Of a stretch of DNA of 64,000 nucleotides, positions 49,922 to 62,400 are shown piece after piece. The notes under the pieces are model-generated. The model was not told the origin of the DNA. It worked only from the letters and a program-made list of their open reading frames with translations, and did not search any database. The translations under genes and the position numbers were made by a program. Position 1 is the stretch's first letter, and every line of letters begins with the position of its first letter. The DNA lies in NCBI RefSeq assembly GCF_037102585.1, contig NW_027043820.1, positions 1,026,501 to 1,090,500 on the forward strand, given 5' to 3'. Source of the DNA: Saccharomycopsis crataegensis (lineage: Eukaryota > Ascomycota > Saccharomycetes > Ascoideales > Saccharomycopsidaceae).

Positions 49922-50343
49922 CACAAACACAAAAGGCGCTGATTCCCACCCAAACAATTGGAAAGTTTTCTGTACTTGCACAAAATATGCTGTGCGATTA
50001 GTACAAATTACGCTCTGTCATATCATATATGCTGGGATTGACTACAGAGTGACGAAATTACCTGATATATCACTTGAAGTTACTAATTTGAATTTTTTCA
50101 AAAAATATATGTTGTTTTCTTTATGAATTTTGATTGTGTTGTAATGTTCGCTTCATTTGCACCTTTACAATGGTAATATATGACAACGCGGCTCATCTTT
50201 TTTTTTTACTTTTTTTTTTATTTTTTGTTTTACAAAACGCACACAGTATCTGTCTCTGTCTTTTTGTTTTCCAACGGTTGATGTGTCACTTCTAATTTTC
50301 CCTTTGATATAAGCAAGATCTTTTCTGAAAACTAACTAAAGGA
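49922..50343. other. Divergent promoter of APC1 and ALG7
   Basis: 422 bp with T-rich blocks (50197-50229). No gene is seen. Confidence 0.5.
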
Positions 50344-51780
50344 ATGGTATTTTCCAAAATCCTACTGGTGGTGGTTGCCCTTGGTCTTATATATTTCCAT
50401 ATATTTGCAAACCAACCCATCTCGTCAGCAATAGGCTTCGCTATTCTCGGATATCAGGTAGTCATATACTTGATTCCAAGACTTGGTTCCTCTTTCATCA
50501 ACATTGGCCTCAAGGGTAATGATTTGTCGAAACCTAATCGTCCTTTATTACCTGAATGTATGGGTGCTATTTCGGCAGTGGTTTACTTGTTCACTATGTT
50601 TTTCTTCATTCCATTTATCTTTATTCCAATCATGGTTGTCAATACCTCCGGCGGAGGTAACAGAGACTATGAAATTTCAAACTACAACCAACAGAGTAAT
50701 GCATTATTCCCTCACTCTAAGTTAATTCAGTACTTATCAGCCGTTTTGTGTCTTGAGAGTCAGATTTTGTTGGGAATTGCTGACGATTTGTTCGATGTAA
50801 AATGGAGACACAAGTTCTTCATGCCAGCAATCGCTTCAATCCCACTTTTGATTGTCTATTACATTGATTTTGGTGTCACTTCAATATTGGTCCCAAGCGT
50901 GATTGCAAAGTACTTGAATCAAACTACTGTTGATTTGGGAGTATTCTATTACGGGTATATGGCAGCTATTGCAATTTTTTGTCCTAATTCTATCAATATT
51001 TTGGCAGGTGTAAATGGATTGGAAGTGGGTCAATCAGTGGTCTTGGCGTTAATATTTCTAATTAATGATTTCTGCTACATTTTCTTCTCGAGATTTCCTT
51101 CATCAATTTCATCTCATCTATTTTCAGTTTGCTTATTGATCCCATTTTTGGGCGTCAGTTTAGGTTTGCTTAAATTCAACTGGTATCCAGCAAGAGTGTT
51201 TGTCGGAGATACTTATTGTTATTTTGCCGGAATGGTTTTCGCCGTTGTTGGTATCTTGGGGCATTTTTCAAAAACTTTATTATTATTTTTTGTTCCACAA
51301 ATTTTCAACTTCATTTATTCAGTCCCACAACTTTTCCATATTGTTCCTTGCCCAAGACATAGATTACCAAGATTTGAAGAAAAATCCGGACTCATGTATC
51401 CATCAATGGCTGTTTTGTTTGCTGATGAAGGTGATGAAACTTCTGGTAAGTTCAAGTCACCGAAATTAAAGCTTCTTGATCCAAAAGGTCAATTGATTCA
51501 AACCATTTTGAAGTCTCTTTCTAAACTTAAGCTTCTAAAAGTCGTGGAAGTTGAATCTGTTATAAGTTCTGACGATGGATCAACTAAAAAGGTGACCTTG
51601 ATTAAAGAAATCAACAATCTTACTTTAATCAACTTGGTTTTGGTCATTTTTGGTCCACTCAGAGAAGACAAGTTATGTATAACAATTTTGGGCATTCAAT
51701 TTTCTATTGGGTTACTAGCTATTGTTTGCAGGCATTCCATCGGTCACTTCTTGTTTGAGAATGATAATTTGTGGAAGTAG
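50344..51780 (+). CDS. ALG7: UDP-GlcNAc:dolichyl-P GlcNAc-1-P transferase
   Basis: This ER membrane enzyme catalyses the first step of lipid-linked oligosaccharide synthesis and is the tunicamycin target. It has 478 residues with about ten membrane segments. Active-site motifs are GIADDLFDVKWRHK (Asp pair), NILAGVNGLEVGQS, RVFVGDTYCYFAGM and CPRHRLPRF. The first residues are a membrane helix with an in-frame CTG at codon 8. Length is close to S. cerevisiae Alg7 (448), with an extra Lys/Ser loop at about 365-420. Confidence 0.95.
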   Translation: MVFSKILLVVVALGLIYFHIFANQPISSAIGFAILGYQVVIYLIPRLGSSFINIGLKGNDLSKPNRPLLPECMGAISAVVYLFTMFFFIPFIFIPIMVVNTSGGGNRDYEISNYNQQSNALFPHSKLIQYLSAVLCLESQILLGIADDLFDVKWRHKFFMPAIASIPLLIVYYIDFGVTSILVPSVIAKYLNQTTVDLGVFYYGYMAAIAIFCPNSINILAGVNGLEVGQSVVLALIFLINDFCYIFFSRFPSSISSHLFSVCLLIPFLGVSLGLLKFNWYPARVFVGDTYCYFAGMVFAVVGILGHFSKTLLLFFVPQIFNFIYSVPQLFHIVPCPRHRLPRFEEKSGLMYPSMAVLFADEGDETSGKFKSPKLKLLDPKGQLIQTILKSLSKLKLLKVVEVESVISSDDGSTKKVTLIKEINNLTLINLVLVIFGPLREDKLCITILGIQFSIGLLAIVCRHSIGHFLFENDNLWK

Positions 51781-52097
51781 TCAAGAATACATAGACCGTG
51801 TACTATAATAATGATAAATTCAATTCAGTTTTGAAATTCAAAAACCTTTAATACAAGTAAGGCCGCATTATGCTGTCTTATCACTGTAGCCCAAAACATA
51901 TGCCTACAAAGTAAAAGCTTGAAAAAAAATAAAGGGATCATAAATTGAAACGAAAATAACATGATTAGAATAAAGTACAGGCAAAGCCAGTGCACCCTCT
52001 TCTGAAATAAATATACTAGATAACTACAATATACTTCACTGCAACACTGATTAGTAGCATTTCAGCGCATCGTATCACACATTAAATGCTAATTTGC
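51781..52097. other. Intergenic between convergent ALG7 and SFA1
   Basis: 317 bp, AT-rich, with an A-rich run (51924-51932). Nothing else is seen. Confidence 0.5.
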
Positions 52098-53336
<1,239 letters not shown>

Positions 53337-54092
53337 TTTGTTTTTCCAAATAGTTAAATAAGATTCCTTTTATAAAGATGAGGAGTCAACTGAATATCAC
53401 AAATCATTATAGAATCACTGAAAATTAACCATCAGTTGCTTCATTTTGCCACTTATTTTGGGAGATCCCCGCGGCAGCGGTGCATCATAACCATGATTTG
53501 TTTTAGTGTTTTAGTGATAAAAGACAGACAGCGAGCTTCACCATTTTGAGGAAAAAAACTCCAAAGGAGTCTAGTATAAATTTGATCACTGATTTGGATC
53601 TGAAATTACCGGAATTGCTCTATTATATATTATACTAATTCCCACACGCATTGGAATCTACCCTGCTGGTGTCAGATCACCCCTCCCCCGTCCCCCGTGC
53701 GGCGACTGTGACGGCGGCGGCATCAGCCTCGGGCACGGACACGGTACTCCTTTCCGGTCAGCCCAATCCGGGTTGGTTGCTGTGCCTGGGTGATGGGGAA
53801 AAAAAGGGCGGAATTTCTTTCTTCTTTGATGGAAATTGAAAAACCATCAATATAGAACGAAAATTGGGAATCATCAAGGGTAGTGCTGCTAGTTTTGATA
53901 AATTATAATATTGCCTGTTTAATATCATTGGTATAATAGCTTCTGTTCCGTTTTTTTTTTTTTTTCTAGTATCAGATATCATTATTATTTGTTTTCGACG
54001 CGAAAGACCATTGATTGTATTTCTAGGACATTCCTTTAATACGAACTGTGTCTCTTAAATTCTTTTCAATCCTTTGAGCACATAGAACCATT
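53337..54092. other. Upstream region of the BED-finger gene with a GC-rich patch
   Basis: 53681-53790 is about 71% G+C by my count, in an otherwise AT-rich window. The only frame over it lacks an ATG. A T-run is at 53951-53965. Confidence 0.55.
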
Positions 54093-55922
54093 ATGGAAGT
54101 AGTTGTTGGTCCAGTTGCGAGTACTATTAAGAATTGGAAAGATTTTGTCAGCATCGATAATAACCGGTCAAAAAAGGTGAAGAATCAGTTCAACGACAAG
54201 TATTTTTCTTGTGACGCCTACACTTGCAAATTTTGTGATCACGAATTTACTTATTACTCGAGAAACGGGCCCCGTACAATCATCAAACATCTACAAAGAC
54301 ACCATCCAAACGAAATCTACGCTGCTGAAGGTATGTCCATGACTTCCTCCTCGGCTGCTGCTACCGCTGCCGCCGCGGTCGCTGCCCATCATCAACTGTT
54401 GAATGATCCATCTATGGTCACCACTCCGGCCGTCACAGTTATTAAAGTTGACCCTCACCATAATCATATACCATCGCATGAAGAAGAAATTCTGAGTCCT
54501 GGTAGTAGTACCATGGTTAAGCATCTTCGCCATCATAATCACAATCACCAGGTGGTGCCACTTCATCAGACAAATGAAATCACTCAAACTAGCAGTTTCA
54601 ACACAGACTCATTGATAATGAATGATATTCAAATAAAACCATACCAGCATCCAGGTAACTCGGTTACTGCAAATGATTTAGAATTAACAGTTAAAGCGGC
54701 TACCAAACAATGGAAATTCCATTTCACTTATGATGAGGGCAAAACTTCGAAGCTCAGAGAAGAACGTCCAGATTCAAGATTTCTCAATGAAGTTTACGAC
54801 TGCAAGTACTGTGTAAAACAATTTATTTATTGTTCAAGGAATGGACCAGGTACTCTCGTCAAGCATTTGGAAAGATTCCATCTATCGGAAGTTTTGCACC
54901 AAAACCCAGCAATTGTGAAAAACTCGGAAATGTATAATGCTTTGAAGAAGACCATTGGACAAAATGACAATGTTTCTATTGATGACGCTGACTCATTAAA
55001 TAAAAATGGAGAGCCTAATAGTACTGAAGGTCTTACAAGTAATGATGCAGTGAATCTTTTTGAAAATGAGTGCTTAGCAAATTTGCTACGTATCTCTAAA
55101 GCTGCAAAAGATTGGAAGAAACACTACGTCAAGAATGAGGGCAAAACCGCTAATTTACTTTCTCAAGCTTCAAATAATTTGAGCTATGGTGGTGACAGAC
55201 ATTCCAAGTTGAATCAAGAAGTTTATGATTGCAGATATTGTGGTATTTCTAAAATTTACATTTCTAGAAATGGTCCAAAGACTTTAACTAAACATTTAGA
55301 AAAACTGCACAAAAAGGAATTGTTAGAGAATAACAATATCGCCCCAATTTTTAATACTGAATCTGTTTCTGATAGTAGAAAAAGAGCTGCTCCCGATTCG
55401 TTGGTTCATGTTCCACCTGATCAAACTTCTAATGAATCACATCATATTGGAGCCACAGATTTGATTGAAATGGCTCTTGCTGGCAATTTGAAACGTCAAA
55501 AACCGAATGAGCCGTCACAACAATCGACAGAGCACGACTATTCTCATTCAAAATTCCATGAGGATATCATCAAATTCTTAAATGAGAACAAACTCTATAT
55601 TCAGGTGGTAAAATCCCAATCTTTCAAAAACTTGATTCAAAATATGAGGCCGGATTTGGTTCCTGCTTTGGATGACTTGAAAACTTTGTACAGTTCATTT
55701 TTGCACTTGATGAATAATAGTCAAGATGATTCTGATGCCAATAATCATATTGGACCAGTGCCAGCTGGACTTGCTGAAGTGATTAATGCTGAAAAATCCA
55801 AAGAGAAAGAGAATGAGAATCTGAAAAATGCTGAGGTAACTATGGGAATAGATAATATCGCGACCATGACTTCGAGTATTGAAAATTCAATTACTCAGCA
55901 CAATTTGTTGAACTCAAGTTAG
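54093..55922 (+). CDS. Triple BED-type zinc finger protein with hAT-transposase-like segment
   Basis: A 609-residue protein with three tandem BED-type fingers: C45/C48/H66/H71, C237/C240/H258/H263 and C380/C383/H401/H406, all CX2CX17HX4H. Each is preceded by a matching lead-in (NWKDF, QWKFHFTYDEGKTSK, DWKKHYVKNEGKTAN) and shares SRNGPxTLxKHLExxH, so the unit was triplicated. Linkers are rich in Ala, His and Ser. Residues 489-534 (IIKFLNENKLYIQVVKSQSF, then KNLIQNMRPDLVPALDD) resemble the conserved start of hAT transposases (F..EN.LPF..VES..F..L...L.P). The catalytic DDE/RNase H region is absent. Probably a DNA-binding regulator domesticated from a hAT transposase. Confidence 0.78.
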   Translation: MEVVVGPVASTIKNWKDFVSIDNNRSKKVKNQFNDKYFSCDAYTCKFCDHEFTYYSRNGPRTIIKHLQRHHPNEIYAAEGMSMTSSSAAATAAAAVAAHHQLLNDPSMVTTPAVTVIKVDPHHNHIPSHEEEILSPGSSTMVKHLRHHNHNHQVVPLHQTNEITQTSSFNTDSLIMNDIQIKPYQHPGNSVTANDLELTVKAATKQWKFHFTYDEGKTSKLREERPDSRFLNEVYDCKYCVKQFIYCSRNGPGTLVKHLERFHLSEVLHQNPAIVKNSEMYNALKKTIGQNDNVSIDDADSLNKNGEPNSTEGLTSNDAVNLFENECLANLLRISKAAKDWKKHYVKNEGKTANLLSQASNNLSYGGDRHSKLNQEVYDCRYCGISKIYISRNGPKTLTKHLEKLHKKELLENNNIAPIFNTESVSDSRKRAAPDSLVHVPPDQTSNESHHIGATDLIEMALAGNLKRQKPNEPSQQSTEHDYSHSKFHEDIIKFLNENKLYIQVVKSQSFKNLIQNMRPDLVPALDDLKTLYSSFLHLMNNSQDDSDANNHIGPVPAGLAEVINAEKSKEKENENLKNAEVTMGIDNIATMTSSIENSITQHNLLNSS

Positions 55923-57950
55923 GTACAATGGTGCCAATGCTTAATGTCTTGATCTAGAATGCAGCTGGCATTCAATCTATATATTATTTTGCTTCTGTAA
56001 CAGTACTTTATTATTATATAATTGCTCTATTTTGTTTTACTAATGGTTTGTTTTCTTGTTGTTGTTTATATAGTTTCTGTTTCGATTTCTTTGAGTTATT
56101 ATAAGCGTTACTCGTTGACTGTCCTTATTATTTTCAGTTCCTTTTTCTTTGTATATTTTATGCTATATTAAGAATGTCACACCAAAATTTGTTGAATACA
56201 GATACGGTTTTGTATTTATGTTTGATATTAGAGCTGCTGTTTATATCATAAGAAATAATTTTTGACTTCAGTGTATTATTATCCAAGGTCTACAGTGACA
56301 TTATAATATATCAAGAAACTATGACCCGCTATAAGCAATGCCTTCGTCTTGTTGTAATTTGAATTATTCTTGTGTGATACATCTGTGTTTGTAATCAATT
56401 ACCGAATTATGTTTATTATAGTTCCATAAATTCTGCTGCAAAAGTCAAAATAACAACACCAAATACATATGTATATGCATGACTATGCGTAGTGATGCAC
56501 CATGGGGGCTACAAAAATAAAATGATTCATTTATTTAAAAATCGACCACCAGATAGTGATGAAGAAGCATCCCTAATATAGTAATAATATATGTCTATAT
56601 AGGGTGCACCCTTATTTGTGCTATGACATTGTGTATGTGCATGCAGAAAGTGGCTACAGCTAAAAGAACATGAAAAGACACAATTACGCTCAGAATAGTA
56701 ATTGATTTATACTATGGGGTGCACTACACCAGAATGATTCAAATTACGATCTGGATCATTGAAGCATTGTAACATTCTACATCTTAAAAGCGACCTGACA
56801 TCACATTATTTCTCAATCTGCAAGGAGTGAGTGCTATGCTCAATTTCACATTTTCATGAAGTAGGAAAATTTTTTGGCTGGATGTGTGAACTATGTGACT
56901 CCAACACGTAGATTGTCAAATCCTGTATAGATAGGATCAAAGGAAACAGGATTTTTCCTGATTAGTTTGCCATAAACGGAATTATATCCGCTTCAATAAA
57001 TGGACACCAAAGAAATAAATTATCAAAGCTAAATAACAATCTCATCTCTCGTTATGCTAATCCTGATTGATATAATTAGCTCAACCTCCAGTCCAAAGTA
57101 AGCCTCGAGCCATACAGCAAGATTCAATCTCAGCCTTTGATTTACAGTTTACTTCTCATGGCTTGAGCTATATTACGATTAGTAATGGATGCTTCATTAT
57201 ATCCAGAAAACCATTCCAAGGTTATCTTTGAACTCGTTGTCATATGCTTCATTCTTAATTTCACTTGACTCTCTATGTAGCGTGCACCACTTATAAGGTA
57301 CTGACCTCTTAATGGATCAACTATCGTCCATACACTTCACTGGTGAGCGGTAGTCTATATGGATATTGAACCATGCAATAATGCACAACAATAGCACATA
57401 TATATGGACTTAGATGTACGTGTGGAGCTTTCAGTTATCTTGGAATCAACGATCTCGTAATCCTGCGGATTATAAAGCACATTAAAGGTAAATATTTAGA
57501 AAATACAGTGTATGAAGGATCGAAGACTTTAGTGCCCTGGGAGAGTAAGTGACCTTCTTAGTTGAATTAACCATGTTAGTTCTTGGTTGGGCTACTATTG
57601 CAGCAACTCAAATATGTAGTAATTCTCAGTTGAAATACTATGTTCGTTACATTTCATAGATTTCAGAGTATTGTGGTCTGGGACCTACAAATATTTTGCA
57701 CTTATTTATAATATTCTTTTCAAGGGAGTTCAAATTTTCATCTTAGATACAGGTTGTATTATGTTAGAGTTGACTCTGCTTACTAATATCTCGCATACAA
57801 TGTTTGTAATCAGATGCGGTTAGTTGCGATGGCGGGCATCACTCACTTTCTGTCTATCTCCTTAGGCCACAAAAAATTTTGATATGATATGGACTTTCAT
57901 GTTCCCTAATTGTAAAATATTTATAAATCCTTATTAGAAATGATATCAAT
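55923..57950. other. 2-kb gene-free region
   Basis: No reading frame of 60 codons or more exists on either strand and I find no tRNA. It contains four GTGCAC(C) or TGCACC elements at 56496-56501, 56602-56611 (palindrome GGGTGCACCC), 56717-56725 and 57282-57288, and alternating purine-pyrimidine stretches near 56460-56480. It may be a long regulatory region for the MRS2-family gene or hold an unrecognised non-coding RNA. Confidence 0.5.
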
Positions 57951-59192
57951 ATGACCGGAACTTTGCTTAATAGTTTTATAAGAAGTACCAAAAAGCTACC
58001 GTTTGATCAAATTTTTAAAGTTTCAATACCCAAACCAGCTTCCTGTTCTGCTCAATCATTCCATTCCACCTCGCTAATTAAGAACCGATATTGGGGGAAT
58101 ATGAATAGTGAAGCATTATTACAAAAATCACTAACCAATAAATTCAATAATCTCAATCACGGCTCAAATTTACACAACGATAATTATTTGAGATGTACTG
58201 TCTTCAATAAACATGGTTCCTTGGATCATTTATCTATCGACATAAAGCGAAAGGACTTGATCTTGAAATATAAATTGATGCCCCGCGATATCAGAAAAAT
58301 AAACTACGAGCCAACGCTATCGACCAGTTTGGTACCCTACATTTCTGTGAGAAACGATTTTATCTTGATAAACCTTTTGCATATAAGGGCGTTGATCAAG
58401 AGTGACTCCGTTCTTTTGTTTGATCGAGCTCTCGGGTCATATGAAAAGGAACAGTTATTCCAAGAATTGCTGATAAAATTAAAGACCAGCCAAATTCCAA
58501 ACGAGCTCCCATACGAATTAAAGGCGCTTGAGGCGATTCTTATGTTTGTTACCCATTCGCTAAACCAAGAAATTAAGATCCATAGAAGCGTGACCCAAAG
58601 CATTCTTAATGACTTGGAAAACCATGTGCATACCGAGAACCTCCGATTATTATTAGACCAAAACAAGAAAATTACTGGGTTTTACCAAAAAGCAACATTG
58701 ATCAGAGACATCATTGACGATCTACTAAGTCAGGATGATTTGTTGACTGGGATGTATTTGACCACCCCGAGATCAGGTTTACAAGACCACACAGAAGTGG
58801 AGATTTTGCTCGAGACTTATTATAAGCACTTTGATGAAGCGGTACAAATTGTCGAGGAAATTACAAATAATATCAAAACAACACAGGAAATTATTAACAT
58901 TATTTTAGATTCTAATCGTAATCAGTTGATGTTGTTGGGATTGCGTTTTTCTATTGGAATATTATTTTTGGGATGTGGCATCTATGTTGCCAGTGTTTAT
59001 GGGATGAACTTGGAGAATTTCATGGAGGAGGAGAATTATGGGTTCGGCTTTGTTATAGGTGTAACTACATTGTTGGCAATAATATTGTTTTGGAGATCGA
59101 TTAATAAGCTACACAAATTAGAGAGAATAGCCATCAGTGGAAGCAAATCCATGCCAATACATTCACATCAACATTTTCATCCGAGATGTTGA
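57951..59192 (+). CDS. Mitochondrial Mg2+ channel, Mrs2/Lpe10 family
   Basis: A 413-residue CorA-type protein of the mitochondrial inner membrane. The N-terminus is a basic presequence with IKNRYWGN near a probable cleavage site. LRCTVFNKHGSLDHLSIDIK through RDIRKINYEPT is the family N-domain. LPYELKALEAIL precedes the long pore helix. Two membrane helices follow, the first ending in YGMN (GMN at 351-353), the selectivity signature, and the second being FGFVIGVTTLLAIILFW. The length equals that of yeast Lpe10 (413), but I cannot decide between Mrs2 and Lpe10/Mfm1. Codon 174 is CTG in QELxIKLK. Confidence 0.9.
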   Translation: MTGTLLNSFIRSTKKLPFDQIFKVSIPKPASCSAQSFHSTSLIKNRYWGNMNSEALLQKSLTNKFNNLNHGSNLHNDNYLRCTVFNKHGSLDHLSIDIKRKDLILKYKLMPRDIRKINYEPTLSTSLVPYISVRNDFILINLLHIRALIKSDSVLLFDRALGSYEKEQLFQELLIKLKTSQIPNELPYELKALEAILMFVTHSLNQEIKIHRSVTQSILNDLENHVHTENLRLLLDQNKKITGFYQKATLIRDIIDDLLSQDDLLTGMYLTTPRSGLQDHTEVEILLETYYKHFDEAVQIVEEITNNIKTTQEIINIILDSNRNQLMLLGLRFSIGILFLGCGIYVASVYGMNLENFMEEENYGFGFVIGVTTLLAIILFWRSINKLHKLERIAISGSKSMPIHSHQHFHPRC

Positions 59193-59449
59193 ATAATGTT
59201 TATAGATCGAGCAATATCTCATGAATAAATATAATATAATATAGTATAATATACAGCTGTATCTAGTAAAAACTAATAGTGCAATAAATGTAAAGAAAAA
59301 AACAAGAAAAAAAAAAAAAACAAGCATTGATATGTTTCAAGTTAAAGATAATTAAGTACCATGAGAGGCATAATAACTTTCTTTTCTTTTTAAAAAAGAA
59401 AAGTAAGATAATTTGTTGCGAAATGTTTCAAGTTCATAATGATTGCAAA

Positions 59450-62400
59450 TCATCCAAATCCAAAGTTCTTGTAAGGATGAGATTTTTTCTCTCCACTGGA
59501 GATGGTGTTAGTTGATTCCTCCAGAATCATTTTGGTGAAATTTTTGTACGGATGTGAGTCAACAGTTGGGTTATTGTTATTTGGAGTACTAGATTTTTTG
59601 AGCTTGAAAAAAAATGAGCTTCTAGAAGATTGTGGCAATTTGGTATCATTGAGTTCCGAGGAGCAACCCTCACTCAAATTAGAGATTTCTTTGGTAGAAC
59701 TGAAAGTATTATGTGTTGACGCCGTGATTGCTATATTTAATTTCTTGGAAACATCAGTTTTAATTGGGTCATTGATGACTTTAGATGGTGCCATCGTGGA
59801 GGGTGCTGACTCTGACATCGCAAGTTTCAATATACTTGCAAGGTTTCCCACTGAGTCACTTCTTCTAAGCTTTGAAGGAGTAATAGCCGCAGCAGCAGTT
59901 ATTGGGCCATCCAAGCTTTCAAGGTTACAGGACTTATTTTCTGGAGTGGGTTCCATAAACAACGATTTGGCAGATCGAAAATACAAATCAGAATCGATGT
60001 GATGAATCATCGATAATGGTGTGGAAGTTAAATTTGATCCATCTTTCTTTTTAGGAAGGATTCCAAGACCATTAACTTTTGGAGTTTCGCTAAGCTCATA
60101 ATCTTCATCAATTGGGGCATTTGAACTCTTAGAAGCCTCAGATTTATCAAGAACATTGGAAGATTTGTTAGGTGAGTATTTACCCACAGAGGCCTGCTGA
60201 CTGTGGAAACTACTATTTGCATCATTATAGTCATTCTTCCAATAGACTCTTTTATCCGCTTCATCACTCATCTTTTTATTGATATTGCCAACTTGATGAA
60301 TCACCGGTTCTTCTATAATATTGGCATTAGACACTGCATCACTCATGAAACCAACTTGAGATGAGGTTGAATAGTAAGATTCAGCATCATCCATGGAATT
60401 GGTACTGCCACTTCTTTTGGTTTTCAATACGATAGCCGGATTCAACAATTTTAGATTTAATGACTTGGCACTCGCTTGAGATTTATTACGAGTGTGGAAA
60501 TTGAAATTAGGCAAACTGGATACGACAGAAACGGAGTTCGAAGACAAATCACGAGGCAATCCCTGGGAAGATAATGAGCTCAAATTTGCAGGATTATTAT
60601 TATTAGTACCACCATTAATCATTGTGCCATCATCACTATTACAGGAATCTTTTTGAATCAACATTCCTTTTTTAGGTATGAAAGCTTCAAACTTTAATTT
60701 ATGAGCCAGTCTAGTTGAAGGTAATTCTGATTCAACAGCACTCCCATTTGATGATTGTACGAAATGTTCACTTCCCGCTTTTGTGAGTTTCTTTGGTCTT
60801 AAATCATTATCTCCAATATGGTATCCCCCATGAGTGTTGGAGAGCCTTTCCATAGATGGTGATATTAAAGAGCCTGTGCTAAGTGGGTTGGTTGTACTAT
60901 TTAACTCTGATCCATTCCATCTGATGGTTTGTGATGAGGTTATATTATCAGGGTTTCGAAGATCAGGGTCAATTGCATTACTATCATTAGTAAATCCATT
61001 TCTAAGATTCAACTTTAATGGAGGTGAAATAGCAGTAGCAGTAGAAGGAGATACGGCGCTATTTGCAATATGCTTAAAAGATTGTGATAAAGACGATGAC
61101 GGGGGTTGAGCTGTAGTTTTTTGGGATTTTAGTGCAATACTATCTAAGCTTCTGTTGGAGTTTGTGAATATGTTGTGAGCTGCACCATTGGAGTTCAAAG
61201 AATTGTAGGAATGACATGGGGAATCAGACGACAAATCATTTTTTGGCAAGCCTGAATTTGAACGTGATGATGGCTGAAGATATTTTTGACCTCTCCTGGC
61301 TTCCAAGTCCTGCAATTGCGGCAAATTCTCTTGATTTTTGGTTCCTGGCGGATGTAGCAATTTTTTCGTAGAATCATTTTTCTGGTCGCGTGAGAACATT
61401 TTAGATTTGGGGATTAGGCCTTTCATCGAGTTGTTACTGTTGCTTCTAAATCTGCTAGTTGACGTGTCACTATTATTGCTATTGCTTCTACTTCTAATAT
61501 TTCCTAAGGGATTCTGAAACTTGGGCTTGTTAAAAAGTTCATCCACTCCAAGATAATCCAATATATTGTCTGATCTCAGTTTCTTAATTGAATTTGGGCT
61601 AGCTTGGCTATTACTATTTGCTGCTTGAGGCGGTACAAGAAGTTGCTGCTTCTGTCTGGCCAATCTCTCCTTTTTTATATCAAGCTCATGGCGGGATTCT
61701 AATGGTTGGATATTTTCTCGTTTGCAAGGTAGCGGGTCCGTTTTAAACCAATCATGATTCATTGCATTGTAGGCGTTGAATCTCTTGTTTGGGTCAAGGG
61801 TTAGCAATTTAGTGAATAATGACATGGCGATTGGATCCATATTTGTAGAACCGAACTTGGTCACCAAATTTCCTTCCAATTTCAATTTCAATTTCTTCAG
61901 GTCAAGAATATCCATGTTTTTATTACCGTTAGAATATTTATTTAGTAATTTCTCTTCCATTAACTTATCAAATAACGGCATTCTACCCTTTGTTGGCGAC
62001 CCAACCAATTTGAAAATCTCATTCAATTGATCCAAATCAGACGAACCTGTTAGCAATGGTTTCCTAATATAAAATTCCCCAAATATGCAACCCACCGCCC
62101 ATAAATCAATGGATGTGGTATAACATCTTTCTCCCAATAGAAGCTCTGGCGCCCTATACCATCGTGCCACCACAAGATTGGTCATTGGATGTAACCCACC
62201 ACCATGACCTTCGTTTTTGACGGGGGCTGGTCCCTGATATTTTCGAGTGAGCCCAAAATCGGCAATTTTCAACAAGTTGTTCCTGGATATTAGAATATTG
62301 GCGGTTTTAATGTCTCTATGGATAAATTTATTGTTATGAAGGTAGCTTAAGCCATTTAGGATTTGTAGCATGAAGTTTTTGATTTCCGGCACCTTCAAAG

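Noticed and set aside
53651-53839. 62-codon frame over the GC-rich patch
   Set aside because: No ATG; open only because the GC-rich sequence contains few stop codons.
56555-56650. Box C/D snoRNA starting at GTGATGA (56555)
   Set aside because: No CTGA box within about 100 bases and no terminal stem.
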